Origin: Sipunculus nudus
Taxonomy: Eukaryota; Annelida; Sipuncula; Golfingiida; Sipunculidae
Assembly (NCBI GenBank): GCA_026874595.1
Contig: CM049311.1
Span: forward strand, 14,599,676 to 14,663,675
Reading direction: 5' to 3'
DNA: 64,000 bases
Shown: piece after piece, positions 37,816 through 49,013 of the stretch
Position numbering within the stretch: position 1 is the first letter of the stretch
Layout: each line of letters opens with the position of its first letter
The notes under the pieces: generated by a model
Told to the model about the DNA's origin: nothing
What the model saw: only the letters and a program-made list of their open reading frames with translations
Databases searched by the model: none
Made by a program: the position numbers and the translations under genes

Positions 37816-38455
37816 TACAGTGAAACCCCCCTCTATAGTGGACAGTCATGGGACCAGTTAATTTGTTAGTTAAAACGGGGTGTCCAGCCCAGAGGGGTGT
37901 CAAGCTTACGGTCCTGTTGCAGCCACATGTGTAAGATTCAGGCAAGAGACACAAGCATCCATGAAAAACTGCATTTATGTATGTTCTCCTATTTTGTCCT
38001 AAGCCTATAAGAGAATAGCATGTCCCAAAATCAGTATGACTTTTAAAAATTTAAAGCTCTGCTAAATGGAAATTCACTTTTTAGTAACATATATATGCAA
38101 CAGATTATAAACATCATGGTTAATGAGGTAAAAATGTATTTTATTGGGTTGTCCTAGTTACCTCTTTAAACAATGAGAACATTTAAAATGTCTTAGTGGT
38201 GAGAAGCTCACTAGAAGCAGAAAATAACTGCGGTTACACATATTTGTCCTGACATTGGTCAAGGCGGCTGTTTGTGTGTCTGTTATTAGCAATGATTTGA
38301 ACTGTTAGGCATACAGCAAGTGTCCGTTGTTCTAAATAATGGGGTGGCCGAGGGGTTATTAAAGTAGTAAAAATGTTTGGTTGTACCAAAAGCTGTCTGT
38401 TACACACGGAGGAATCCACTCCAGAGGGGTGTCCGCAGCCAGGGGTTTCACTGTA
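37816..38455. mobile_element. MITE with TACAGTGAAACCCC ends
   Basis: The left end ACAGTGAAACCCCC and the right end AGGGGTTTCACTGT are inverted repeats with TA on both sides, the pattern of Tc1/mariner/pogo-type MITEs. AGAGGGGTGTC occurs inward of both. No transposase is encoded. It ends 58 bp before the VWA4 exon. Confidence 0.8.
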
Positions 38456-38513
38456 GCTTTTTTATCAGAAAGCAAAGGATACATTGCATATGTGTTTTAT
38501 GGATGTCATCCAG

Positions 38514-39098
38514 GACTAACAGATTGCCAAGATCTGAATGACCTCTGCTTCGTGGTTGACGCCTCGGGTTCAATAAATGAGAGAGACCCCAATAACTGGG
38601 AACGAGTCTTAAATTTCACCAGTGACGTTACATCAAGTCTCAATGTCGGTCCCGATGGTACAAGAGTAGCTGCCGTACAGTTTTCAGGATCGGCGAGAGT
38701 GTATATGAAATTAAGTGAAACAACCACAAAAGATGAAGTTGTTAAAAAACTTAAAGCTATGCCTTACACAAGAGGAGGAACAAATACTCAAGATGCTCTC
38801 AGACTTGTAGTTGAACAAGTGTACACTCCAGCAAATGGTGACCGTTCAAATGCAAAAGACATAGTGGTTGTAATCACAGACGGGAAGAGTAATATTCGTC
38901 CAGAGCGCACAATACCCAGAGCTAATGATGTCAAAAATAAAGGAATACTGGTAGTAGCTATTGGGGTTACTGACAGAGTGGACATGGCAGAAATAGAAGG
39001 GATCGCAACAAACAAAAGTTTGGCATTTCAAGTTGACAGTTTTAGCAGTCTTGCAAACATTATTCAGCGTGTGGCTATGGCAGCTTGTCCTACCAGAA
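38514..39098 (+). CDS. VWA domain 4 exon
   Basis: A 585-bp phase 1-1 exon (acceptor ATCCAG, donor GTAAGT). The metal-ion site is complete: DASGS, GGTNTQ, VITDGKS. The extra cysteine of DLCFVVD and the YMKLS and SNIR motifs place it with VWA1. It lacks the N-glycan sequon that the other three carry before E-x-G-I-A (here DMAE). The reading frame stays open into the upstream MITE, but the length match to the other three VWA exons and the AG at 38512 fix the start. Confidence 0.95.
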
Positions 39099-39366
39099 GT
39101 AAGTCAAAAACTTCAGTGATACATTTTTGCACAAGACATTGTCATTCAAGTTGTTTTGTGTTTAATTATTTCTGGATGTGTTTAGATTCAGCAAATAAAA
39201 AGAAGTTTAATATTAACCATTTTGTCAGTTTACCAAGAAAAATATTTTTCCAATAAGGAAAAAATGAAACTGCTCACATGAAAAAGTGCAAAACTGATTT
39301 TTCATGTAAGTTGAAGAAATTATGAAAAATCCACAAATATAGAATGTTCAGAATGCTAAACTAATT

Positions 39367-41103
39367 GTATCCGCCAAAACGAAGTTTTGCCGATACTATG
39401 TTTTTGACCGGGTTCTGCCGCCGCCGCGTTCGTTTCCGGAGAACTCCTCTGAGACTACTGGACAGATTTTTCCGAAACTTACACAAATTATCGGGTCACA
39501 TGTGAACTGGTGCCTAACCAAGTGACCTTGACCTCTGACCTTTCGTCTCTGCCCAGCGTCCGTTTGTGCGTCTGTTTCCACACATAAACCCATATATCTC
39601 GGGAACTGTTTGACCGATCCGGAAATTTTTTTTACACAAATGTAGCCCTGGGATAGCTTTATAACATACATAATAAAAGGTGGCGCCACCTGCAACCATG
39701 TTTGCACAGTGTCCATCTGTTCATCTGCCTGGGGTTAAAATCACTCATATCTCTGCAGTGGTTTGACTAATTCAACTAAAATTCGGCATGCGTATACATC
39801 CTAGATAGCTTTCTTGATTTTATGACAGGTGGCGCCACCTACATTCACGTTAACACTCCACACATAAACCCATATATCTCGGGAACCGTTTGACCGATCC
39901 GGAAAAAAATGTTACACAAATGTAGCCCTGGGAATGCTTTATAACATACACAACAAAAGGTGGCGCCACCTGCAACCATGTTTGCACAGTGTCCATTTGT
40001 TCATCTGCCTTGGGTTTAAATCACTCATATCTCTGCAGTGGTTTGACTAATTCACCTAAAAATTGGCATGCATATACATCCTTGATAGCTTTCTTGATTT
40101 TATGACAGGTGACGCCACCTACAGTCACGTTAACACTCCACACATAAACCCATATATCTCAGGAACCGTTTGACCGATCCGGAAAAAAATGTTACACAAA
40201 TGTAGCCCTGGGATAGCTTTATAACATACACAACAAAAGGTGGCGCCACCTGCAACCATGTTTGCACAGTGTCCATTTTTTCATCTGCCTGGGGTTAAAA
40301 TCACTCGTATCTCTGCAGTGGTTTGACTAATTCACCTAAAATTCGGCATGCGTGTACATCCTAGATAGCTTTCTTGATTTTATGACAGGTGGTGCCACCT
40401 ACATTCATGTTAACGCTGCAGACATCCAAGCTCATATCTCGGGAACCGTTTGACCAATCAGGAAAAAAAATTTACACAAATGTAGCCCTTGGATAGCTTT
40501 ATAACATACACTAAAATGGTGGCGCCACCTGCAGCCATTTTTACACAGCGTCCATCTGTTTGTCTGCCTTCGGTTAAAATCACTCATATCTCTGCAGTGG
40601 TTTGACCAAATTACCTGAAATTCAGCATGCTTATACATCCTGCATAGCTTTCTTGATTTTATGACAGGTGGCGCCATCTACATTCACGTTCATGCTGTAG
40701 ACATCCATGCTTATATCTCTGGACTCATTCAACCAATCAGGAAAATTTTTTTACACAAATGTAGCCCTTCGATAGCTTTATAACATACACAAAAATGGTG
40801 GCGCCACCTGCAGCCATTTTTGCACAGCGTCCATCTGTTTGTCTGCTGTGGGATAAAATCACTCATATCTCTGCAGTGGTTTGACTTTTCCACATGAAAT
40901 TTTGCTTGTGTACATATCTTGGATAGTTTCAAATAACAGGTGGCGCCACCTACAATCATGTTTATGTGGCAGAGATCCATTCTAATATTTAACACATGTA
41001 ACTCTTTATCCCCTTGCCACTCAATCCATGCCTTACTTCACCCGTCCTTCTCTGATTTTGGCGGATACACGTAGTCGCTTGTCGACTACCCGTATTTTAG
41101 TTT
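39367..41103 (+). mobile_element. Complete family D repeat D3
   Basis: The 5' end folds on itself (GTATCCGCCAAAAC, then GTTTTGCCGATAC). Its first half recurs inverted near the 3' end (TTTTGGCGGATACA), followed by the hairpin GTAGTCG-cttgt-CGACTAC and TTTTAGTTT. Inside are about ten half-units of roughly 140-150 bp, each with GGTGGCGCCACC or a one-base variant (39679, 39828, 39959, 40239, 40519, 40799, 40940). ORFs here are by-products of the repeats. Confidence 0.8.
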
Positions 41104-42989
41104 ATCCAATATGTTACATCAGGCCGGATACAAACATCACTGAAACGACCAGGTTGTGGGTTAAAAAAATTGTAGTATCAAAAAAGCTTAGCCCACATGT
41201 AGTGTTTTTTTTCAGGGCGTGTACTGGTACTTGATGGTATTTCCATATGCTGATAAATAGTGTTTATACTTCTGGATTTATATTCTGTAATTGCCAGGGG
41301 CAGCTGATATGTCTATGGTGCTAAGGAAGTCGTTACCTTTGGTTCATCCATGACTGCTAGTCTGTTGGTTGTAAACAGTTTCTCATGGCTTTTAATTACC
41401 CGTTATAGTACCTGTTGTACCAAAAATTGGGTCATTGTGATCTCTTAGTGGAAGATGCAGGCTGAAAACTTGGATTTCTTATCAATAAATCTTCAGATCA
41501 AACAATTCAAATTCAAAAATTCAGATTAACATTCAGAAATTTCTTTGTCATTGGTCCATTTGTGCAATAGATCTGTGTTTTATTTCATGTTTCATCAATT
41601 TAGAAACCTCCACCTTATCATATAGGTGCCAGTATCATATTATTTTAAATTATTCCTAGTTTATATGTTTATTATACCTTAATATCACCCTGTGGGGGAA
41701 TGCCAGCCAAACATTGACCACTGCACATAAGATGTTTGATACAAGGTTTAGGTTGTGTGGAAAGTTTCAAGCAAAAATGTCATGTAATTCAGGGATCCAC
41801 AGGCCCTCCAGGCCCTACTGTTTATTTCTGTGTGCAGGCTTGGCATATTCCTGTTAAAGGTATAATCTGATTATGTACACCTGGAAGTATTGTAAATGAA
41901 CACTTGTATGCTAATGTTTGAATATTCAATAATTCAACTGTGATTTCAGTGATGTTTGAGAAACAGGGGGTTCAACAAAGTGAATTAAGGATATCAGGCT
42001 TTGAAATTCTTGGCATCAACTGCCATCATGCTGATAAAAATTTGTAGTTTAACAGAATAATTTAAATATCTTTCAGTATTTGTAAATATCTGTGTACCAT
42101 TCAGTATTACTAAAAGTGATCATTAACAATAGCCTCAGGTTATGGGATGAAGGTTAACTATTATCTTGTGTTGCATTTCATCCATGAGCATTATCTCCTG
42201 TGCCATTTTGTCCATAAACATTATCTCCTGTGCCATTTTGCCCATGAACATCATTCCTGTGGTATTTTGTGTATGAACATTATCTCCTGTGCCATTTTGT
42301 CCATGAGCATTATCTCCTGTGCAATTTTGTTCATGAACTTTTTCTTCTGTGCCATTTTGTCCATGAACATTATCTAATATGTGACATGTCTATGCACAAT
42401 ATCTACTGTGCCATTTTACCCATGAGCATTAGCTCATGTGCCATTTTATTCAGAGAGAATCTTCCACAGATTATCATTCTGACAGGCCAGGTACAGGCAG
42501 GCTCTGACATTGAAGCATACAGAATGTCACTCAAAAGCTCATACCTTCATCCATAAATCACTTAAATGTCTTTTCCCTAAAAATTGTTTCTGCCATCTGC
42601 CTTGTTTGTAAGGTAGATCTTTCTTTGTTATATCATGGGTTTAAAAGTCTTATTTTCAAAAAGGTTATATCACTGTAGAGATATTGTATATGTGTAAGTA
42701 TGTTTTGTTGTAATTTTTTTTTTCAATTTGGATAAACTTTACTATACTGCAAAAAATACCACATATTTGTCATGTACTTGTTGACTACTGCATGAGACAA
42801 TAGGTGAATATTATCTTGAAATTATAGTAATAGAAACTGAAGTAACAGTTTATGGAGATTTCATTCATGGTAAGGTGTGGAATCATGTCAAATCCATTAC
42901 AGGTAATCATATATCATCTCCTGGCTTTGATTGATAATCTGATGTATTGTACCAGCTGTAAATGACACCATGGTTGATTTTTCCCCCAG
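41104..42989. other. Intron before TSR exon 7
   Basis: Apart from the minisatellite at 42170-42450, no repeat or exon is seen. Confidence 0.5.
42170..42450. repeat. Minisatellite, about 30-31 bp unit
   Basis: About nine imperfect copies of a unit containing CATTATCTCCTGTGCCATTT with CCATGAA. The open frames across it are repeat artefacts. Confidence 0.9.
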
Positions 42990-43109
42990 AAGTTACAGAA
43001 CCGGAGCACCCATGGGGTAGTTGTTCCGCATCATGTGGCAATGGGCGAGAATCTAAAATGTGTGGCAATGGGACTTGCTCCAGAGACTGCTACCTACGAC
43101 CTTGTGGAG
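42990..43109 (+). CDS. TSR exon 7, short divergent repeat
   Basis: A 120-bp phase 1-1 exon (acceptor CCCCCAG, donor GTATGC). It encodes a shortened TSR: one tryptophan (HPWGSC), CSASCGNG with the O-fucosylation consensus, and six cysteines ending RPCG, with the basic central strand cut down. It is about eight residues shorter than its neighbours. It could be a relaxed copy that is still spliced. Confidence 0.75.
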
Positions 43110-43539
43110 GTATGCTCAGATTATTGTCATTTCATTGATACTGGATCCCAATAGCTTAAAGGTGCCCGGTATGTTAATTAACATGCATCAAGCACACATA
43201 TCATTTTGAATACTCTGTCAAAAATAACTTTCTTGTTATTATTTTATTATATATTTTTTCTTGATTTATTGAGAGAATGCTTAAAGTCTAAATATATCTT
43301 GATTTTCTTAAGACAAGATATATTTTTTATCATAATTTTTCTTGTCATAAAATCCCAAGATATGATTTCTTGCCATAAGATATCTCTTTCTGCTAGCTAG
43401 AAATAATCTTATCAGAAGACAACAAAATTCTTATCAAAAGAAAACATTTTCTTTACTACAACAAGAAATATTTTCAACCTGTGGCCCAGGTAAATAAGTG
43501 TGCCAAGAATGAACTGCACAATTGCAGACCTCTTGTCTT

Positions 43540-43655
43540 AATCTTTTCAAAATTCTAAATCTCTCTAGAATTTAGGGACCTGGTACTTTTGAAGTTTTTA
43601 ACATTACTATATGTCTCTAGAATTTAGGGACCTGGTACTTTTGAAGTTTTGAACA
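43540..43655. repeat. Direct duplication in intron
   Basis: TCTAGAATTTAGGGACCTGG followed by TACTTTTGAAGTTTT occurs twice nearly identically (about 57 bp apart), so it is a recent local duplication. Confidence 0.85.
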
Positions 43656-43891
43656 TTATGAGCAGCCTTTCATTATCACTTCATGAATTTCTCAACTTAT
43701 CAATTTCAGTCATGACCACTATCAGAAGCTGCATTTTTCTGAATTTATATGGATCATAATATGGGAAATGGTCAATATGCAATAAAATGTTTTCAAAGTT
43801 TAATTTCTTTTGAGCAAAAACTCATCTATTCTGGAAACGTTTATGGGAAAGGTTTTTGCCAGGTATGCAAAACCCTGTGAGCAGGGTTTTT

Positions 43892-44317
43892 AGCTCAGCT
43901 GACTGAAAGAATGCAGGAGTTTGGGTCGGGCAGCCAACCAAACAATTAGTAAGTCATGGCAAGTTAGTTACATGCTCACTACAAAACTACAAGTATATGT
44001 CATTTTGCTCTGCCTGACTTTGGACTCATGCATGACAGGCGACTATAGCCCTTTGAAGTTTATCAGCCTGGAGGTTGCTGAGGCATGCTGGTTTACATGG
44101 ACATTGTTTATCATAAAAAGGGAAGTTGGTTCTTTGCAATGGTGCCGGAGCCAGATAATGTAACATGCCATATTAGGAACTAATAATAAAATGGAGGGAA
44201 TTCTATTCTCAAGGAATATGCTGATTAATGCCGAATCAAATGCTGGATTTAAAGGGTTCGATTGTACATGCATCACCTGTATACATGTCAGATTCAGTCA
44301 CCCATGAGTCACTTGTT
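43892..44317 (+). mobile_element. Short family B-type repeat upstream of TSR exon 8
   Basis: It starts AGCTCAGCTGACTGAAAG after TTTT and ends AGTCACCCATGAGTCACTTGTT, at 426 bp without internal units. It looks like an internally deleted copy. It ends 50 bp before the exon. Confidence 0.65.
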
Positions 44318-44367
44318 ACTTTTAAAATGTTGTTACTTTTTGATAAGAAGAGAACTTTATTTTCCAG

Positions 44368-44517
44368 TGAACCAATGGACTCACTGGACTGCTTGGTGTC
44401 CATGCAGTAAGACCTGTGGCCAGGGATTTGCAGTTAGAGAACGAAAGTGCGACAGCTTTGAGTGCAAAGGTCATCACAAAGAGGCCAAAGTGTGCTATGG
44501 TCCACCCTGTGATCAGC
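44368..44517 (+). CDS. TSR exon 8, with extra cysteine
   Basis: A 150-bp phase 1-1 exon (acceptor TTTCCAG, donor GTAAGT). It encodes WTHWTAW, then CPCSKTCGQG, the VRERKC strand and the ending GPPC. It has seven cysteines rather than six, the extra one just before the CSxTCG motif, which could leave a free thiol or an inter-domain disulfide. A 426-bp B-type repeat ends 50 bp upstream. Confidence 0.92.
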
Positions 44518-45201
44518 GTAAGTCACTTAGCTTTAATCACGTTTAATAAGGTGTCTGGTTAGAACAATAGAAAAATTGAGGATTATATCACACTTAAAAG
44601 GATCACTGCTTAAGAGCACAGAGCTACCACCATTTCACACTGGCACCAGCCGTGTCAAGGGAAAACTTAACAGAGGCAAATTTAACTAAAAGTAAGGTCT
44701 TAATTTCATCAGCTGACCATGCAGTTGGAATCCCAGGCATGTGATACTTATATCAATGTGTCTTTGTCCCCTGTTGGCCTGTAGTCCTCCAGGGTCATAA
44801 CTGACCAGAAATTTGACATGCGGACACCTCATGACTACTCCATAAACACCCCTATGATAAAGAAGGCTGTCCAATGGGTCAGGGAGTGGGAGATACCTTG
44901 TTGGCCTAGGGAATGGATGGGCTTTGCTCCTGCTATGATGAGCCTCTGACCTATGACATCTGGGCAAGTCACTCAGTTGACAGTAAAAATAAGTCCTAGA
45001 GAAATAAGGAGATGAATACAGTTAATATCAGGTGCTAACCCAAGAGCTGGCAGTGTGATCATTTTCAGCATATTGATAATAATCAATTTTAATTTTCACA
45101 GATCTTCAGGCGAGTTTTGGTGATCCCAAGCAAAATATTTGTTTTCGTATTTTATCTGTGCGAGAAATCCTTCAATAAAATTGATGTTAATTTATTAACA
45201 G

Positions 45202-45348
45202 CTTCCAGATGGGGAGAATGGGCTCCTTGGTCCACCTGCACAGCCACATGTGGACCGGGATTCCAAAACCGTGCCAGGGTCTGTGAACTAGGCCAGTGTG
45301 TTGGACTGTTCTCTCAAACAAGCTACTGTACTATAGAAGCATGCCAAG
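45202..45348 (+). CDS. TSR exon 9, classical
   Basis: A 147-bp phase 1-1 exon (acceptor TTAACAG, donor GTTAGT). It encodes WGEWAPW, CTATCGPG, QNRARVC and six cysteines ending TIEAC. An alternative AG at 45208 would break phase. The intron after it is only 247 bp and holds a run of 19 G. Confidence 0.92.
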
Positions 45349-45371
45349 GTTAGTGAGCATATAGCCATGCC

Positions 45372-45390
45372 GGGGGGGGGGGGGGGGGGG
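45372..45390. repeat. G homopolymer run (19 bp)
   Basis: A G run within the 247-bp intron between TSR exons 9 and 10, 23 bp downstream of the donor of exon 9. Confidence 0.95.
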
Positions 45391-45595
45391 AGGCTTAAAA
45401 AAATGTAAGTAATGCCATGCAAGGTTTGTTACACATTGTAAATATAATTACTGTAAACAGTGAAAATACTGAATGTGAATTTTAAGATGGCAATAAGATA
45501 TGATAACAACAGATATAACAATAAGACATGATAACAACAGTCAGGTCTGTTAGATGGACATGTCCTGCATGTTAATGATGTTTCTCTTCATGCAG

Positions 45596-45742
45596 GACAG
45601 TGGGGTGGATGGGGAAGCTGGGGGGCCTGCAGCAAGAAGTGTGGTCCAGGATACGTACAGAGCTTCAGAGTCTGCAGGAAGGAACCATGTGATGGCGCAC
45701 AGACCAGGAGCAAAATCTGTCAGATCAGGGACTGTGTTTCTG
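45596..45742 (+). CDS. TSR exon 10, fucose site lost
   Basis: A 147-bp phase 1-1 exon (acceptor CATGCAG, donor GTAAAC). It encodes WGGWGSW and CSKKCGPG, where lysine replaces the fucosylated Ser/Thr, and six cysteines ending IRDC. An ORF in another frame covers it, but only phase 1 yields the domain. A small MITE starts 12 bp after the donor. Confidence 0.9.
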
Positions 45743-45754
45743 GTAAACACATGT

Positions 45755-45929
45755 ACAGTAGAACCTCTCCTTACAGGCACCTCTGTACTAAGGACACCTA
45801 TGTCCAGTCACTTAGAGCAGTCCCTTGAAAGAAGGTTCTGTAATCTACAACCTGCCTGCTGAGGGTACCTCTCTTTTGCAGGCAAAATATCCAGTCTTGT
45901 CTGTGTCTGTAATTTGAAGGTTCTACTGT
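45755..45929. mobile_element. Small MITE abutting TSR exon 10
   Basis: The left end ACAGTAGAACCTCT and the right end GAAGGTTCTACTGT are inverted repeats about 175 bp apart, with TA at the left and a mutated TTA at the right. No coding capacity. The left end is 12 bp past the exon donor. Confidence 0.75.
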
Positions 45930-46385
45930 TTATACATGTTTTCAACTGATGTACAGACAATAGAATCATGATTCATTATCACACTCTCTCACAGTGTAAA
46001 ATCTGAATAGGTTACATTAAATGAATTGCAGTGAACCAAGTTAAAAAAGTTTAGTTGAATAGAATAGAAAATAACGTTTTTGAAAAATAATTTTATACTG
46101 CTTAATATATTAAAAAACTAGTAACTTGTCAGAGTTTCTCCTGTTTATTATTGGATTAATCATTCTTCTAAAGAATAGTAAACTATATCAACTACCATGA
46201 AATCCTGTTTTGTTAAACTTAACTTAAGATAAGACTCATCACACGTGCGGTGTTCAGATTGAGCCAGATTGAAGTTTACTGTATTGGAAATGTGTACTTT
46301 TATAGGTGGTTTAAGTTTTTTTGTCAGCATAGTTACTGATGATTTTTAATACAACATACCGACCCAGTAATGATGGTTTTAACAG

Positions 46386-46544
46386 ACTGGGGTGAGTGGG
46401 GACCGTGGGGTCCTTGCGAAGGAGGAAGATGCGATCTGTTTAATCCTACTGGCATCAGGAGCAGAACTCGGACCTGTACCGGTGACGGTTGTAGCAAATC
46501 AACTGAATCTGAGACAGTAGCGTGCCAGATGGCTTGTCCTGTGG
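46386..46544 (+). CDS. TSR exon 11, with altered first cysteine loop
   Basis: A 159-bp phase 1-1 exon (acceptor TTAACAG, donor GTACGT). It encodes WGEWGPWGPC, then EGGRCDLFNPTG in place of the CSxTCG loop, the SRTRTC strand and six cysteines ending QMAC. It lacks the fucosylation motif and is the longest TSR here; its basic strand looks like the CDC variant. Confidence 0.9.
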
Positions 46545-47009
46545 GTACGTGTACCTGCTTCACTATAAATACAACAATCTCTTCACGCAGCGGTTATACA
46601 CCGCAGTCATTCTCTATCTCCTTCACTCTAAGTGCTGCTGTGTATAGCTGGATTCTCTGAGTTTCATTACCAGGGCTGGCACAGGGCAAAGAATTGTAAT
46701 TGGACCAATGAGAGTGTGGAATGAACATTGTGCATCCAACTCCCAAGTTTCACACCTGCCACACCCCGCTCTCATTGGATTGATGTAAACTGCGATACCA
46801 CGTTCTGATTGATCTGATGTAGAGTAAAAAAAATATTTACAATACGAAGCAGTGGTTAAAGCGATGGTGATCTGGTATAACCACTGCATAAGGAGCGAAT
46901 TAATACAGTACAAGTAGGGAGTTCTTTAGAGTCATTGAACAGCTTGAAAAATAGATAATATTTTCCAGTACATTAAAAATAAATGGTATTATCATCAAGT
47001 GTTTTAACT

Positions 47010-47375
47010 AAATGTTAAAAACAATGTGGGTTGTACATGGTAAGCTAAATGTTACACACAAAGTGGGTTGTACATGGAAAGCTCAATTTTAAAAACAAAG
47101 TGGGTTGTATATGGAAAACCTTGTGTTAAAAACAAATTGGGTTGTACATGGAAAACTTAGAGTTAAAAACATTGTGGGTTGTGCATGGAAAGTTCAATGT
47201 TTAAAACAAAATTGGTTGTAAATGGAAAACTAAATGTTTAAAACAAAGTGGGTTGTACATGGAAAGCTTAGTGTTAAAAACATTGTAAGTTGTACATGGA
47301 AAACTAAGTGTTAAAAACAAAGTGGGTTGTACATGGAAAGCTAAATGTTAAAAACAAAGTGGATTGTACATCAAA
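47010..47375. repeat. Minisatellite, about 37 bp unit
   Basis: Roughly nine to ten copies of AAAGTGGGTTGTACATGGAA plus AGCTAAATGTTAAAAAC with small changes, within the intron before TSR exon 12. Confidence 0.92.
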
Positions 47376-47519
47376 GAAACAGAAGTATTAAAACAGAGCA
47401 GGCTATACATCAGAGGTTAGGCATACACACTCTCAAGGAAAAACATAAGTTGAAATATTTCAGGGCTCTGATCTGATTATCAAGCAATTATTACAGAGAC
47501 TTAATTTTGTTTTCACCAG

Positions 47520-47675
47520 TGTGGGCTGGCTGGGGTCTCTGGGGGGCTTGCTCCATGACCTGTGGCAATGGAGTACAGGAGAGGATCCGTGGCTGTGACA
47601 GCAACTGTGCCAGCTTAGTCAGCGATAATAATGACAACAAGCAGACGCGGATGTGTAACATGGGTGAATGCATAG
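47520..47675 (+). CDS. TSR exon 12, classical with long loop
   Basis: A 156-bp phase 1-1 exon (acceptor TCACCAG, donor GTGAGT). It encodes WAGWGLW, CSMTCGNG, the strand QERIRGC and six cysteines ending MGEC. The loop after the fourth cysteine is lengthened by an Asp/Asn-rich stretch (SDNNDNK). Confidence 0.92.
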
Positions 47676-48054
47676 GTGAGTTGTTATTTATGGTTGTGAT
47701 GATATACACAAGTGAAAATATAATGATAACAAACTGAAACAAATATTTAACACAGGTAAATCGTTGTCATTTATGTATGTGACAATATAAACAAGTAATA
47801 ACATAATGATAACAAAGAGACACATAGATTTGTCATTGATGACTGTTTACGTAGTATTGTTGCTTATTTATTTACATATATTTTTGGAAGTGGTGGTAAA
47901 AATAGGTAATAAAGCAACAAAGATGATGGTGTAGGTTAATTATTTATAATTTATTTTCTTTATTATGAGCCAATGAATGTGCTTCTGTTGTTGCTTCTGT
48001 TTAAGAATATTTGTTCAGAGCCATATATTGTGAAATTTTAGTTTCTAATTTTCT

Positions 48055-48640
48055 AACACAATGACAACTGTGGATCTCTGGATTACAACTGAGTAAACTC
48101 AGAACATTACCAGATCTTCAGACTACAACTGAGTAAACTCAATTACAACTGTAGATCTCCAGATTATACCTGGAATAATTCAAAAGAAATTTTGACCCCT
48201 AGGTTACACATGTCGTAACTCAATAATGACTGTAGATCTCCAGATTAAACTTAGTGTAACTCAAGTACAGCTCTAGATCTCCAGATTTTACACCTTGTAT
48301 AACTCAGTTACATCTCTAGATCTCCAGATTACAACTGAGTAAACACAATTACAACTGTAAATCTCCAAATAACACCTGGGGTAACTCCAAAAGATAAGTA
48401 TATCTCCAAATTATGCCTGGGGTAAGTAAATTACAACTGTAGATCACAGATTATATCTTGGGTAACTCAATTAATACTGGAGATATCTGAAAAAACAACT
48501 GAGTATATGTTGTTCAAACCCTAGATCTCAAGATTTTCCCAATAACAGTTGCAGTTATTCCCAATTACAATTTGCAATTCTCAAATAAACGCCTTGGGGA
48601 ACTATATAACAACTATAGGTCTCCAGATTCAAGATTACAA
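48055..48640. repeat. Degenerate tandem repeat, about 40-48 bp unit
   Basis: TGTAGATCTCCAGATTACA followed by a GAGTAACTCAATTACAACT segment recurs a dozen times with indels in the intron before TSR exon 13. Confidence 0.85.
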
Positions 48641-48869
48641 TGGGCCTAACTCAGTCAGTCACATAAACATATAGCATATACATATTTTTTTTATTAAAGA
48701 ATATTCTTGTACTTCAGGGACTTTGTACAATGCACATGATGAAATTTTGACTTTGAAATGGGCAAGTCAAGTGCTATATTGATGTATTTACTAAACCAGA
48801 GAATGATTCTGTTATTATAAATAAATTACTGAAATAGTATATTAGAATAACTTGAATCATTACTTTCAG

Positions 48870-49013
48870 GGGTGTGGGGCGCATGGAATTCATGGGGATC
48901 TTGCAGCCAATCGTGTGGGGAAGGCCAACAGATGCGTACCAGACCATGCAGTACATCCAGGTGTTACGGAATCAGCGCTCAGTCCCAGAACTGCTTAATG
49001 AGGATCTGTAGAG
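48870..49013 (+). CDS. TSR exon 13, classical
   Basis: A 144-bp phase 1-1 exon (acceptor TTTCAG, donor GTGAGA). It encodes WGAWNSW, CSQSCGEG, MRTRPC and six cysteines ending MRIC. It is the last exon before a 7-kb intron filled with family A repeats. Confidence 0.92.

Noticed and set aside
39396-40995. Several - strand ORFs with repeated GGAT-containing peptides
   Set aside because: They arise from the tandem units of the family D repeat and change frame from unit to unit; no known domain.
42147-42556. Cysteine/histidine-rich ORFs that look like metal-binding repeats
   Set aside because: They are translations of the 30-31 bp minisatellite without splice or codon support.
45554-45862. 102-residue ORF over TSR exon 10 and the MITE
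   Set aside because: Shadow frame; the real domain reads in another frame and stops at the GTAAAC donor.
46670-46800. Inverted CCAATGAGAG and CTCTCATTGG, possible CCAAT promoter pair
   Set aside because: It lies inside an intron with no other promoter sign; more likely a small decayed inverted-repeat element.
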